Source of the DNA: Mesorhizobium metallidurans STM 2683
Lineage (GTDB): Bacteria; Pseudomonadota; Alphaproteobacteria; Rhizobiales; Rhizobiaceae
Direction of reading: 5' to 3'
Assembly (NCBI RefSeq): GCF_000350085.1
Contig: NZ_CAUM01000062.1
Location: 1 to 42,989, forward strand
Length of the DNA stretch: 42,989 bases
Part shown: positions 24,743 through 32,314 of the stretch, piece after piece
How positions within the stretch are numbered: the first letter of the stretch is position 1
How the letters are laid out: the number at the start of each line of letters is the position of its first letter
The notes under the pieces: model-generated
The model's database searches: none
Seen by the model: only the letters and a program-made list of their open reading frames with translations
What the model was told of the DNA's origin: nothing
Position numbers and translations under genes: made by a program

Positions 24743-25696
24743 TCAAGGGTGCCAGACGGAAACGAGACCGTCAAGAAACAAGCGGTCGGCTCCGATTTCG
24801 TGAATGACGTCGCCGGCGTCAGGCAGGCCGAGCGCGCTGGCGACGGTTTTCGCCATCGCCCTGGAGAACAGGAAGCCGCCACGACTTTCCGTGTTCTTCC
24901 ACTCCACCACCTTGAGCTTGGCGTCGACGCCCTTGGTTGCGAGCCAGTCGATCGCCTCGGTCTCGCCGCCGACCGCGTCGATCAATTTGTTGGCGACAGC
25001 CTGCCGGCCGGTGAAGATCGACCCGTCGGCGAGCGCCAGCGCCTCCGGCTTGGTCATGTTGCGGCGTTCGGCGACGATGCCGACGAACCAGTCGTAGCTG
25101 TCGAGGATGAGCTTGCGCACCATGGCGCGCTCGTCATCATTGGTTGGCTTGAAGGGCGAGGGCGAGGCCTTCAATGGCGAGGATTTCACCTCCTCCAGCT
25201 TGATGCCGAGCTTGTCCATGAGACCGCTGACATCAGGATACTGGATCAGCACGCCGATCGAGCCGACAATCGAGGATTTGCGCGCGACGATATGATCGGC
25301 CGCGGTTGCGATCATGTAACCCGCCGATGCGGCGAGCGTGCCGACCTCCGCCACGACAGGCTTGTCGGCGGCCAGCTTGCGCACTTCCTCGTAGATCGAT
25401 TCACCGCCGACGGTGGTGCCGCCCGGCGAATCGATCGACAGGATCACAGCTTTCACTCTCGAGGACTGGCGGATGGTCTCCAGCCGTTTGATCAGCTCCT
25501 CGTCCTCGGTGATGGTGCCTTCGATCTTGACCTTGGCGATATGGTCGACCGCCGTGCCGGTGAAGTCGTCACCGTAGATCCAGGTCGAAAGGGCGACCAG
25601 CCCGGCTGCCGCGACAACAAGCGCGGCAACGCGCCAGAATGTCAGCTTGCGGCGCAAGCGGCGGCGGTCGATCAGGTCGTCGGCTCTCAGTGCCAT
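24743..25696 (-). CDS. sppA: Signal peptide peptidase SppA
   Basis: 317 aa short-form SppA. One N-terminal membrane anchor (about 18-41) follows a basic stretch. The serine protease domain is in the S49 family: the nucleophile Ser124 is in GTLAASAGYMIA, with the general base Lys176 (SPLKASPSPF) exactly 52 residues later, the spacing known for the Bacillus enzyme. The oxyanion-side GSIGV is also present. It degrades leftover signal peptides and membrane fragments. The start has GAGG upstream. It is the first gene of the likely sppA-ihfB-lapA unit. Confidence 0.94.
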   Translation of the reverse strand: MALRADDLIDRRRLRRKLTFWRVAALVVAAAGLVALSTWIYGDDFTGTAVDHIAKVKIEGTITEDEELIKRLETIRQSSRVKAVILSIDSPGGTTVGGESIYEEVRKLAADKPVVAEVGTLAASAGYMIATAADHIVARKSSIVGSIGVLIQYPDVSGLMDKLGIKLEEVKSSPLKASPSPFKPTNDDERAMVRKLILDSYDWFVGIVAERRNMTKPEALALADGSIFTGRQAVANKLIDAVGGETEAIDWLATKGVDAKLKVVEWKNTESRGGFLFSRAMAKTVASALGLPDAGDVIHEIGADRLFLDGLVSVWHP

Positions 25697-26025
25697 GGTC
25701 AGCCTCGCAGTCGATGGGAAAAGATGCTTTTAAAGCAACCGTCCGCGCCCGGCTACCGTTTCCTGACGCGCCTTCCTGACGCGCTTGGGCCAAAGACAAA
25801 GCCTTCGACATTTGTAAGCCGGAATGTCATGGGATATCAGGCCTGTCCACAGGCTCTAACGCATTGCGTCCGTATCTGGTATGACGTGCAGATTGTGCCG
25901 GGTTCATTTTCGTTTGCATAGCAAAACCGTCACATTTTTGCGGTTTTCCTCGGCTTGTGCTTGCTTGGGGGCGTCGGCATCCCACCTATAGGGTGCTTGC
26001 GGGCAGGGGTTTAGAAGAAACAGTC
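25697..26025. promoter_or_regulatory. Divergent sppA-lptC intergenic region
   Basis: 329 bp without a credible gene. It holds the palindrome TGCTTTTAAAGCA (25725-25737) 28 bp before sppA; an inverted repeat AAAACCG (25923-25929) / CGGTTTT (25941-25947); and a possible lptC promoter with -35-like CTTGGG (25964-25969) and -10-like TATAGG (25987-25992), 17 nt apart. Nothing else is recognised. Confidence 0.35.
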
Positions 26026-26739
26026 ATGTTAGCCAGACCGATCGAACCGACCAACACCGAGGCGGAGTTGGCGCCCCCGGCCGTAGGCCCGACGCGGGGC
26101 GATGCCTTCGACATCGCCCGCCGCCATTCGCGCCGCGTGCGCGTCCTGAAACTGGCGGTGCCTCTGGTCGCGGCGGTGATCGCGGTCGCTTTCCCGGTCT
26201 ATTCCTATCTCGCGGCACCTGTGTCGTTTACAGTCCAGGCCGACGGCAGCGCCTTTGCCAATGGCAAGCTGGTGATGGCCAATCCAAAGCTTAACGGGTT
26301 CACCAAAGAGAAGCTGCCCTATTCGATGACGGCCTTGCGCGCCATACAGGACGTAAGCAAGCAAGGCATCATCGATCTGGAGGGTATCAACGCCAAACTG
26401 CCGGTCTCGACCGACAACGTGGCGGCCATCAATGCCTCGCACGGCACCTATAATCGCGACGGCAACACGATGAACCTGACCAGCGATGTCACCATAACCA
26501 CCACTGATGGCATGGAGGCAAAGTTCAAATCGGTCTTTCTCGACATGGGCAAAGGCACTATGAAGACGAACGACCCCGTCGATGTCAGCCGTGGCGGGTC
26601 GCGGATCACCGCAGATTCGATGTCGATTCAGGATAATGGCAAGATCGTGGTTTTCGAGAACAAGGTGCGTGTCAACATCGATCCCGCCAGCTTGAAGGCG
26701 GCAGAGGCAGAGAGCGGAGAAACCAATGCGGCTCACTAG
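26026..26739 (+). CDS. lptC: LPS export ABC transporter periplasmic protein LptC
   Basis: 237 aa, longer at the N-terminus than the enterobacterial protein, as usual in rhizobia. A basic cytosolic stretch (RRHSRRVRVLK) is followed by one membrane helix (about 43-62) and a periplasmic beta-jellyroll that passes LPS from the LptBFG complex to LptA. The start at 26026 is the first Met with family similarity; only a weak GAAGAAA precedes it, and the frame is open upstream to 25957. It overlaps lptA by 14 nt. The low sequence conservation of LptC makes gene order the strongest evidence. Confidence 0.85.
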   Translation: MLARPIEPTNTEAELAPPAVGPTRGDAFDIARRHSRRVRVLKLAVPLVAAVIAVAFPVYSYLAAPVSFTVQADGSAFANGKLVMANPKLNGFTKEKLPYSMTALRAIQDVSKQGIIDLEGINAKLPVSTDNVAAINASHGTYNRDGNTMNLTSDVTITTTDGMEAKFKSVFLDMGKGTMKTNDPVDVSRGGSRITADSMSIQDNGKIVVFENKVRVNIDPASLKAAEAESGETNAAH

Positions 26740-27325
26740 TTCGGCACGGTTCGTGGCCGCGGCTTCGGCATTGCCGATCCTGGCACTGGTCCTGGGAACG
26801 GCGCCGTCGCTGGCGCAGTCCAAGGCCACCAGCCAATTGTCGGGCCTCAAATTGTCCGGCGACAAGCCCATCCAGATCGAAAGCGACAAGCTCGAGGTCC
26901 GGCAGGCGGACAGCGTCGCCGTGTTCACGGGCAATGTAAGCGTCGTCCAGGGTCCGACCGTGCTCAAGGCCGGCAAGATGACGGTCTACTACGTCAAGGA
27001 CGCCGGCACTGCCGCCAAGGGTGCGGAAGCCGCGGGCGCCGCGATGACCGGCTCGGCCAACATCGACCATCTGGAGGTCGACAACAAGGTCTACATCAAA
27101 TCGGACGACCAGGTCGCCACCGGCGACCGCGGCACGTTCGACATGAAGAGCGAAGTGCTGGTGCTTTCAGGCAGCAAGGTCGTGCTTTCGCAAGGCGACA
27201 ATGTGCTGGTCGGCTGCAAGCTCACCGTGCAGATGAAGAGCGGCCTGGCACAGGTCGACGCCTGCGGCGGGCGCGTCATGATGTCGATCACGCCGCCCGC
27301 GAAGTCGGGAGCGGCGAAGAACTGA
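26726..27325 (+). CDS. lptA: LPS transport periplasmic protein LptA
   Basis: 199 aa with a clear signal peptide (basic MRLTSSARF, hydrophobic core, cleavage after SLAQ near residue 31). The mature part is the OstA-type beta-jellyroll: [24 protein letters not shown] and [24 protein letters not shown] are typical. It forms the periplasmic bridge that carries lipopolysaccharide to the outer membrane. It starts inside lptC, and its stop TGA overlaps the lptB ATG by one base, so the three genes are translationally coupled. An insert of about 15 residues around [14 protein letters not shown] is low-complexity. Confidence 0.92.
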   Translation: MRLTSSARFVAAASALPILALVLGTAPSLAQSKATSQLSGLKLSGDKPIQIESDKLEVRQADSVAVFTGNVSVVQGPTVLKAGKMTVYYVKDAGTAAKGAEAAGAAMTGSANIDHLEVDNKVYIKSDDQVATGDRGTFDMKSEVLVLSGSKVVLSQGDNVLVGCKLTVQMKSGLAQVDACGGRVMMSITPPAKSGAAKN

Positions 27326-28143
27326 TGGCCGGCCTGTCATCGCTGTTGGCGCGTCTTCCAGGACGCGCCGCCAGCAAACTCGCGGCCCCGGCCACGGTCA
27401 CCGTCGAGGCGGCAAAGTTCAAGGGCACCTTGATCGCCAAGGGCCTGACCAAGAGCTACAAGGGCCGCATGGTCGTCAGCGGCGTGACGATAGGCGTGCG
27501 TGCCGGCGAGGCGGTCGGGCTGCTCGGTCCCAACGGGGCCGGCAAGACGACCTGCTTCTACATGGTCACCGGCCTGGTGCCGGTCGACGAAGGCACGATC
27601 GAGATCGATGGCTTCGACGTCACCTCGATGCCAATGTACCGCCGCGCTCGCCTCGGCATCGGCTATCTGCCGCAGGAAGCGTCGATCTTTCGCGGCCTAA
27701 GCGTCGAGCAAAACATCCGAGCCGTGCTTGAAGTGGTCGAAAACAGCCGCAAGGAGCGGGAGCGCAGCCTCGACGAGTTGCTCGACGAATTTCATATCAG
27801 CCATCTGCGCAAGGCCCCGTCGCTGTCGCTGTCGGGCGGCGAACGGCGGCGGCTCGAGATCGCGCGCGCACTGGCGACGCGCCCCGCCTACATGCTGCTC
27901 GACGAGCCTTTCGCCGGTATCGATCCGATCGCCGTCGCCGATATCCAGCAGCTCGTGCGTCATTTGACGGCACGCGGCATCGGCGTGCTCATCACCGATC
28001 ACAATGTCCGCGAAACGCTCGGCCTGATCGACCGCGCCTACATCATCCATGCCGGCCAGGTGCTGACTCATGGCCGGGCCGACGAAGTGGTCGCCAATCC
28101 GGATGTGCGCAGGCTTTACCTCGGCGAGGGATTTACGCTCTGA
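27325..28143 (+). CDS. lptB: LPS export ABC transporter ATP-binding protein LptB
   Basis: 272 aa ABC ATPase. Walker [10 protein letters not shown] (about 68-76), signature LSGGERRR, Walker [12 protein letters not shown] (about 191-201) and the H-loop ITDHNV. A 35-residue N-terminal extension before the nucleotide-binding fold is common in rhizobial LptB. It powers extraction of LPS from the inner membrane with LptF and LptG, which are encoded elsewhere. rpoN follows after 227 bp, the conserved order in proteobacteria. Confidence 0.96.
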   Translation: MAGLSSLLARLPGRAASKLAAPATVTVEAAKFKGTLIAKGLTKSYKGRMVVSGVTIGVRAGEAVGLLGPNGAGKTTCFYMVTGLVPVDEGTIEIDGFDVTSMPMYRRARLGIGYLPQEASIFRGLSVEQNIRAVLEVVENSRKERERSLDELLDEFHISHLRKAPSLSLSGGERRRLEIARALATRPAYMLLDEPFAGIDPIAVADIQQLVRHLTARGIGVLITDHNVRETLGLIDRAYIIHAGQVLTHGRADEVVANPDVRRLYLGEGFTL

Positions 28144-28225
28144 GCGCGAAATCCTGTGTCGGTGTGACTTTTCGGGTAATCCTCGATCAGTTTGTTCAGT
28201 TTTCTCGGAGATAACACTCGTCTGA

Positions 28226-28265
28226 GCCGGTTTTGCTCGTCATCGCCTTGACAAGCAAAAGCCGG
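28226..28265. promoter_or_regulatory. Hairpin in the lptB-rpoN spacer
   Basis: CCGG plus TTTTGCT (28227-28237) pairs with AGCAAAA (28254-28260) plus CCGG (28262-28265), with one bulged G and a 16-nt loop containing TTGACA. It could be an lptB 3' structure or overlap an rpoN promoter; the -10 expected for that TTGACA is poor. Confidence 0.35.
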
Positions 28266-28305
28266 GCCAGTTTCATGTCCGTCCGGGAAAATTCTTTTCC
28301 GACAG

Positions 28306-28350
28306 TCCGGACGCGTAAATTCCGGATGCGTAGAATCCGAATGCGTAGTA
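28306..28350 (+). repeat. Three 15-bp tandem repeats upstream of rpoN
   Basis: Units TCCGGACGCGTAAAT (28306-28320), TCCGGATGCGTAGAA (28321-28335) and TCCGAATGCGTAGTA (28336-28350) stand head to tail. They share TCCG-A-GCGTA and end 20 bp before the rpoN start codon. The position suggests a protein-binding array or leader element; nothing similar is elsewhere in the window. Confidence 0.8.
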
Positions 28351-28370
28351 GGGGCGTTTGAGACCGAACC

Positions 28371-29895
28371 ATGGCGTTGGCGGCAAAACTACAGCTACGA
28401 CAGTCCCAGTCGTTGGTGATGACGCCGCAGCTCATGCAATCGATCCGGTTGCTGCAGTTCACCCATGTCGAGCTCGAACGCTTCATCGATGACGAGATCG
28501 AGCGCAACCCGCTGCTCGAACGTGCCGAACCGCAGGACGATGCCGCGAGCGACCAGGCGCAGAAGGTCGACGCCGCGCCGGAGGCGGCCGGCGACTGGTT
28601 CGAAACAGACACGGCATGGAGCGCCGAGGCGATCTCGGAAAAGCTCGATACCTCGCTGGAAAACCTGTTCCCCGACGATCCCGGCACGAGCGAGCGGCTT
28701 GGCCCCGACCTGACGGCGCAGTGGAAGTCGGCGTCCGGCAACGGCTCCAGCTCCTCGTCGTCCGAAGGCTTCGATGCGGCTGACATCGCTGCCGCCGCGA
28801 TCACGCTGCGCGATCACGTTGGCGAACAGGTCGCGCTGGCCTTCGGCGATCCGGCGGCACGCCTGATCGCCGGCGAGCTTGCCGATGGCCTCGACGAGGC
28901 CGGCTACATGCGCGCCGACATGGCCGAGATCGCCGTCCGCCTCGGCACGAACGAAGCCGCGGTGGCCAAGGTGTTGGCGGTCTGCCAGGCCTTCGAGCCG
29001 GCCGGCATCTTCGCGCGCGACCTCGCCGAGTGCCTGGCGCTGCAGCTTGCCGTTCGCGATCGGCTGGATCCTGCGATGAAGGCCCTGATCGCCAATCTCG
29101 AACTGTTGGCGCGGCGCGATTTCCAGACGCTGAAGCGGATCTGCGGGGTCGACGAGGAGGATCTGCTCGACATGTTGGCCGAGATCCGGGCGCTCGATCC
29201 GCGTCCGGGGATGGCGTTTTCGGGCGGCGCCAGCGACGCAATCGTCGCCGATGTCGAGGTGCGGGCGGCCAATGACGGGAGCTGGACGGTCGAACTCAAT
29301 GCCGAGACGCTGCCGCGCGTGCTGGTCGACCATATCTATTTCGCGCAGGTTTCGCCGCATGCCAAAAAACCAGACGGAAAAGGATTTCCTGGCCGAGTGC
29401 CTGCAGAACGCCAATTGGCTGACGCGCAGCCTCGACCAGCGGGCAAAGACCATCCTCAAGGTTGCTTCCGAGATCGTGCGCCAGCAGGACGCTTTCCTCG
29501 TGCATGGCGTGCGGCATCTGAAGCCGCTCAATTTGCGCACGGTGGCCGACGCCATCGGCATGCACGAATCGACCGTCAGCCGGGTCACGGCGAACAAATA
29601 CATGCTGACGCCGCGTGGCGTGTTCGAACTGCGCTATTTCTTCACCGCCTCGATCGCGTCGTCGGGCGGCGGCGATGCGCATTCGTCGGAAGCGGTGCGC
29701 GATCGCATCAAGCAGCTGATCGACGAGGAGAAACCCGTCGACGTGCTTTCCGACGATGCGATTGTGGACATGTTGCGGGAAAGCGGCGTCGATATCGCCA
29801 GGCGCACGGTCGCCAAGTACCGGGAAGGCATGAACATTCCCTCGTCGGTGCAACGGCGGCGCGAAAAACGCGCGCTGGCCAGCGCCGGGCGTTAG
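28371..29895 (+). pseudogene. rpoN: RNA polymerase sigma-54 factor RpoN, interrupted by a one-base frameshift
   Basis: The reconstructed product is about 507 aa, the full rhizobial length. Region I is intact (LRQSQSLVMTPQLMQSIRLLQ), followed by an acidic region II and the core-binding domain. At 29364-29369 a run of six A follows GCC; with five A the protein reads HAKNQTEKDFLAECLQNAN and goes on through the helix-turn-helix (ESTVSRVTANKYMLTPRGVF) and the RpoN box ARRTVAKYRE to the stop at 29895. As written, the 0 frame turns to nonsense after residue ~332 and runs to 29972, losing both DNA-binding elements. Assembly error in a homopolymer, or true loss, remain possible. Confidence 0.88.
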
Positions 29896-29930
29896 TATCA
29901 CAGCCGGATTTCCACAGTTTTCGCGCTTCA

Positions 29931-29959
29931 TTGACAAGCTGCAATGAAGTGGCTAGAAG
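29931..29959 (+). promoter_or_regulatory. Candidate promoter for hpf
   Basis: TTGACA (29931-29936) and TAGAAG (29954-29959) are 17 nt apart, a good sigma-70-type match. It lies 36 bp after the rpoN stop and would give hpf a leader of about 200 nt. Confidence 0.5.
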
Positions 29960-29979
29960 CCCGCCCGCATGAGGCGGGC
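29959..29979 (+). terminator. GC-rich hairpin after rpoN
   Basis: GCCCGCC (29959-29965) / GGCGGGC (29973-29979), 7 perfect pairs with a 7-nt loop, 64 nt after the rpoN stop. Only TTGATG follows, so termination may be weak. It overlaps the -10 of the putative hpf promoter. Confidence 0.45.
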
Positions 29980-30164
29980 TTGATGCCCGCAAGCGAATGG
30001 TCCGTCACGACGTAGGCCACGGGACGGCCAAGAAGGCGGCTTGTGATCAATCGGAAAGTTCGGATTTAAAATCGGCGCAAGTGACGCCGCAAAGCTTGTG
30101 CGCACAGACCACGAGTATAAACTCGGGACAGTTTGAAGCCTGAGCAGGGAAGGTCAGTTTTCAG

Positions 30165-30749
30165 ATGAAACTGCGCGTATCGGGAAAACACATGGATATC
30201 GGCGATGCGTTCCGTACGCGCATCAACGACCGTGTCGGCGAGGCGATCGGCAAATATTTCGACCGCGGCTTTTCAGGACATGTCACCGTCATCAAATCGG
30301 GATCGCGCTATTCGGCCGACTGCATGATTCGGCTGGATTCCGGCGCTTCGCTGCAAGCGACCGGCGATGCGCAGGATCCGACGCTGGCTTTCGAGGCTGC
30401 GGCGGATCGGCTCGAAACCCGCCTCAGGCGCTACAAAAGGCGTCTGAAATCGCACAATTCAGGCAGTTCCAATGGTGCGCCCACCGATATCGCCTATACG
30501 GTGATGGCGCCGCTTGCTGACGACGACGAGGAGATACCGGAGAATTTCGCGCCGGCCATCGTCGCCGAATCGACCATGACGCTGCAAACGATGTCGGTGG
30601 CGTCGGCCGTCATCGAGCTCGACACCAAGGAGAGCCCGGTCTTCGTCTTCCGCAATGCCGGAAACGAGCATCTCAACATCGTCTATCGCCGGCCGGACGG
30701 GAATATCGGCTGGATCGACCCATCCACGACCAAAGTCGCACAGGGATGA
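30165..30749 (+). CDS. hpf: Ribosome hibernation-promoting factor (long HPF)
   Basis: 194 aa long form. The N-terminal RaiA/YfiA fold (about 1-105: MKLRVSGKHMDIGDAFRTRI, LEAAADRLETRLRRYKRRLK-like region) blocks the mRNA and tRNA sites of the 30S subunit. The C-terminal domain (about 135-192: TKESPVFVFRNAGNEHLNIVYRRPDGNIGWIDP) drives 100S ribosome dimerisation. It acts in stationary phase or starvation. The start is set by GGGAAGG upstream. The place between rpoN and ptsN is conserved; here a long leader of about 200 nt separates it from rpoN. Confidence 0.95.
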   Translation: MKLRVSGKHMDIGDAFRTRINDRVGEAIGKYFDRGFSGHVTVIKSGSRYSADCMIRLDSGASLQATGDAQDPTLAFEAAADRLETRLRRYKRRLKSHNSGSSNGAPTDIAYTVMAPLADDDEEIPENFAPAIVAESTMTLQTMSVASAVIELDTKESPVFVFRNAGNEHLNIVYRRPDGNIGWIDPSTTKVAQG

Positions 30750-30831
30750 CGGCCAAGGCCGCATAGAGATAAGGAGCCGGCCGCGCGAGGGGCGAGGACT
30801 GGCGACGGCAGGCGAACAAGGGATTTCAAGC

Positions 30832-31296
30832 ATGGATCTGAGCGATCTTATCAACGTTCCGGCGATCATGCCGGCGTTGAAGGCGAACTCCAAAAAGCAG
30901 CTTCTGCAGTTGCTGTCGGAAAGAGCGGCGGCGATTTCCGGCATTGCGGAGCGGGAGGTGTTCGACACCATCCTGCAACGCGAGCGGCTGGGCTCGACCG
31001 GCGTCGGCAATGGCATCGCCATTCCGCACGGCAAGCTGGCCGGAGTGAAGCGGATCGCCGGGGTATTCGCGCGATTGGAGACGCCGGTCGATTTCGAGGC
31101 GCTGGACGACCAGCCGGTCGATCTGGTGTTCCTGCTGCTCGCGCCCGAAGGCGCCGGCGCCGATCACCTCAAGGCGCTGTCGCGCATTGCGCGGGTGCTG
31201 CGCGATGCCGACACGGTGGCCAAGATCAGGGGCACGCGCGACGCCGTCGCAATCCATGCGCTTTTGTCGGATACACAGGCTTCGCACGCGGCCTGA
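30832..31296 (+). CDS. ptsN: PTS IIA-like nitrogen regulatory protein PtsN (EIIA-Ntr)
   Basis: 154 aa, the normal length. The phosphorylation site His66 is in GIAIPHGKLAGV, and the conserved VDFEALDDQPVDLVFLLLAPEGAGADHLKALSRIARVL follows. It receives phosphate from EI-Ntr and NPr and in rhizobia affects potassium transport and nitrogen/carbon regulation. The frame is open to 30655 but homology starts at MDLSDLINVPAIMPAL, with AAGGGA upstream. It is 82 bp after hpf and probably co-transcribed with it. A strong hairpin follows. Confidence 0.95.
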   Translation: MDLSDLINVPAIMPALKANSKKQLLQLLSERAAAISGIAEREVFDTILQRERLGSTGVGNGIAIPHGKLAGVKRIAGVFARLETPVDFEALDDQPVDLVFLLLAPEGAGADHLKALSRIARVLRDADTVAKIRGTRDAVAIHALLSDTQASHAA

Positions 31297-31319
31297 CGCT
31301 ATTCGATTTAACGGTTCAG

Positions 31320-31338
31320 GGGCCGCCGCGGGCGGCCC
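31320..31338 (+). terminator. Terminator-like hairpin after ptsN
   Basis: GGGCCGCC (31320-31327) / GGCGGCCC (31331-31338), 8 perfect pairs with a 3-nt loop, 24 nt after the ptsN stop, followed by TGTCCGTTT. It probably ends the hpf-ptsN transcript; the T-tail is short. Confidence 0.6.
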
Positions 31339-31368
31339 TGTCCGTTTCCAACCCGATCGCCTTGTTTG

Positions 31369-31626
31369 TTAGTGGATGGCGACGGTGGTCAAATCGTTTT
31401 CCAGGGCGCCTGCCAGCGCCCGGTCGCGGGCGTCAGAAAGCAGGATCGGCTGGCCGTTGGCGGCAAACAGTGCCCACAATTCCAGGCCCGGCGCGATTTC
31501 GCCGAGGCCCGGGAAGCGGCCGCGCAAATCGTCGCTCGACACTTTCCTGAGATAGGCGACCGAGCCTTCGCCGAGATGGGCGAATTCACCGCTGGTCATG
31601 GTGATATTTTCGTCAGTTCTGGTCAT
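31369..31626 (-). CDS. DUF1150 family protein
   Basis: 85 aa from the ATG at 31626, which has an excellent AAGGAGG; the frame is open to 31695 but those codons overlap the palindromic element. The body EFAHLGEGSVAYLRKVSSDDLRGRFPGL and LFAANGQPILLSDARDRALAGALENDL matches DUF1150, a small alphaproteobacterial family usually found directly after hsp20. Its function is unknown. Here it is the second gene after the heat-shock gene, with 120 bp and a palindrome between, so heat-induced co-expression is likely. Confidence 0.87.
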   Translation of the reverse strand: MTRTDENITMTSGEFAHLGEGSVAYLRKVSSDDLRGRFPGLGEIAPGLELWALFAANGQPILLSDARDRALAGALENDLTTVAIH

Positions 31627-31689
31627 TTCAAGCCTCCTTGGCGCGAGGACGCCGCTCAAGGCCGCCTCGCATGAGAGCCATTCAATTTG

Positions 31690-31737
31690 CTGCATCGTGC
31701 TTTCGGAAAATCGGTTCCGGTTTTCCGGCCGATGCAG
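31690..31737. repeat. Palindromic intergenic element, copy B
   Basis: Outer arms CTGCATCG (31690-31697) / CGATGCAG (31730-31737) and inner arms CGGAAAA (31704-31710) / TTTTCCG (31721-31727). It lies 10 bp downstream of the hsp20 stop, inside the hsp20-DUF1150 spacer, and may process or partly terminate that transcript. Confidence 0.7.
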
Positions 31738-31746
31738 TGGTAAAGA

Positions 31747-32172
31747 TCAGTCTTTCACCGATATGTTTATTTTCCGTACCAGCCGTTCGGACTCGGGCCG
31801 ATCGAGATCGATCGACAAAAGGCCGTTCTTCAATTCGGCCGCGATCACCCGCATGCCGTCGGCAAGCACGAAACAGCGCTGGAACTGGCGCGCGGCGATG
31901 CCGCGATGAAGGAATTCGCGTTCGGTTTCGTCGTTCTGACGACCGCGCACGACCAGCTGGTTTTCCTCCGTGGTGACATCGAGATCGCTTTCGGCGAAAC
32001 CGGCGACGGCGAGCGTGATGCGCAACCTTTCGGTCTTGCCGTCGGCGCCGCTGAGGCGCTCGATGTTGTAGGGAGGGTAGCTGTCACCCGACTTCGCCAG
32101 ACGCTCCAGGGTCTTTTCCATAGCGTCGAAACCCAGGAGAAGCGGGCTGGAGAAGGGCGTCATTCGGCTCAT
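31747..32172 (-). CDS. Small heat-shock protein Hsp20 (IbpA/HspA class)
   Basis: 141 aa. A short N-terminal arm (MSRMTPFSSPLLLGFDAMEKTLERL) is followed by the alpha-crystallin domain (about 35-125: PPYNIERL, LRITLAVAGFAESDLDVTTEENQLVVRGRQ, FLHRGIAARQFQRCFVLADGMRVIAAELKNGLLSIDL). The C-terminal I-x-I motif (INI) serves oligomer contacts. It is an ATP-independent holdase of class A, as in rhizobia. The frame extends upstream, but the start at 32172 is preceded by AGGA and is consistent with the family. Its leader carries a heat-shock promoter and a ROSE-type thermometer. Confidence 0.93.
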   Translation of the reverse strand: MSRMTPFSSPLLLGFDAMEKTLERLAKSGDSYPPYNIERLSGADGKTERLRITLAVAGFAESDLDVTTEENQLVVRGRQNDETEREFLHRGIAARQFQRCFVLADGMRVIAAELKNGLLSIDLDRPESERLVRKINISVKD

Positions 32173-32234
32173 GTTACAGTGTCCTCTCGAGAGCGACATA
32201 AAGTGGAAAAACCCGGATGGCATTTTTCCCGATG
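32173..32234 (-). ncRNA. ROSE-type RNA thermometer in the hsp20 leader
   Basis: The AGGA of the ribosome-binding site (complement of 32182-32185) can pair with UCGCU (complement of 32192-32196) across a 6-nt loop, leaving one G bulged opposite the AGGA. This is the UYGCU motif that defines ROSE elements of rhizobial heat-shock genes. A second hairpin upstream pairs GGAAAAA (complement of 32223-32229) with UUUUUCC (complement of 32205-32211). At low temperature the site would be hidden; heat would open it. The 5' end is inferred from the promoter. Confidence 0.72.
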
Positions 32235-32240
32235 GTCTTG

Positions 32241-32269
32241 ATATGGTCCGCCCCGCCATCAAGTTCAAG
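32241..32269 (-). promoter_or_regulatory. Sigma-32-like heat-shock promoter of hsp20
   Basis: On the minus strand CTTGAAC (32263-32269) and ACCATAT (32241-32247) are 15 nt apart, close to the RpoH consensus CTTGAAA-N14-CCCATNT. It would start transcription near 32234, giving a leader of about 60 nt that contains the ROSE-like hairpins. Confidence 0.65.
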
Positions 32270-32314
32270 CCATCAAAAACCCGCCCAAAAAGACTCCCCG
32301 GACAAGGAATTGAA

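Noticed and set aside
29364..29370. A-AAA-AAC heptamer as a programmed ribosomal frameshift in rpoN
   Set aside because: That heptamer promotes a -1 slip, whereas the downstream rpoN frame requires +1 (or -2). The A6 run is also short for efficient transcriptional slippage.
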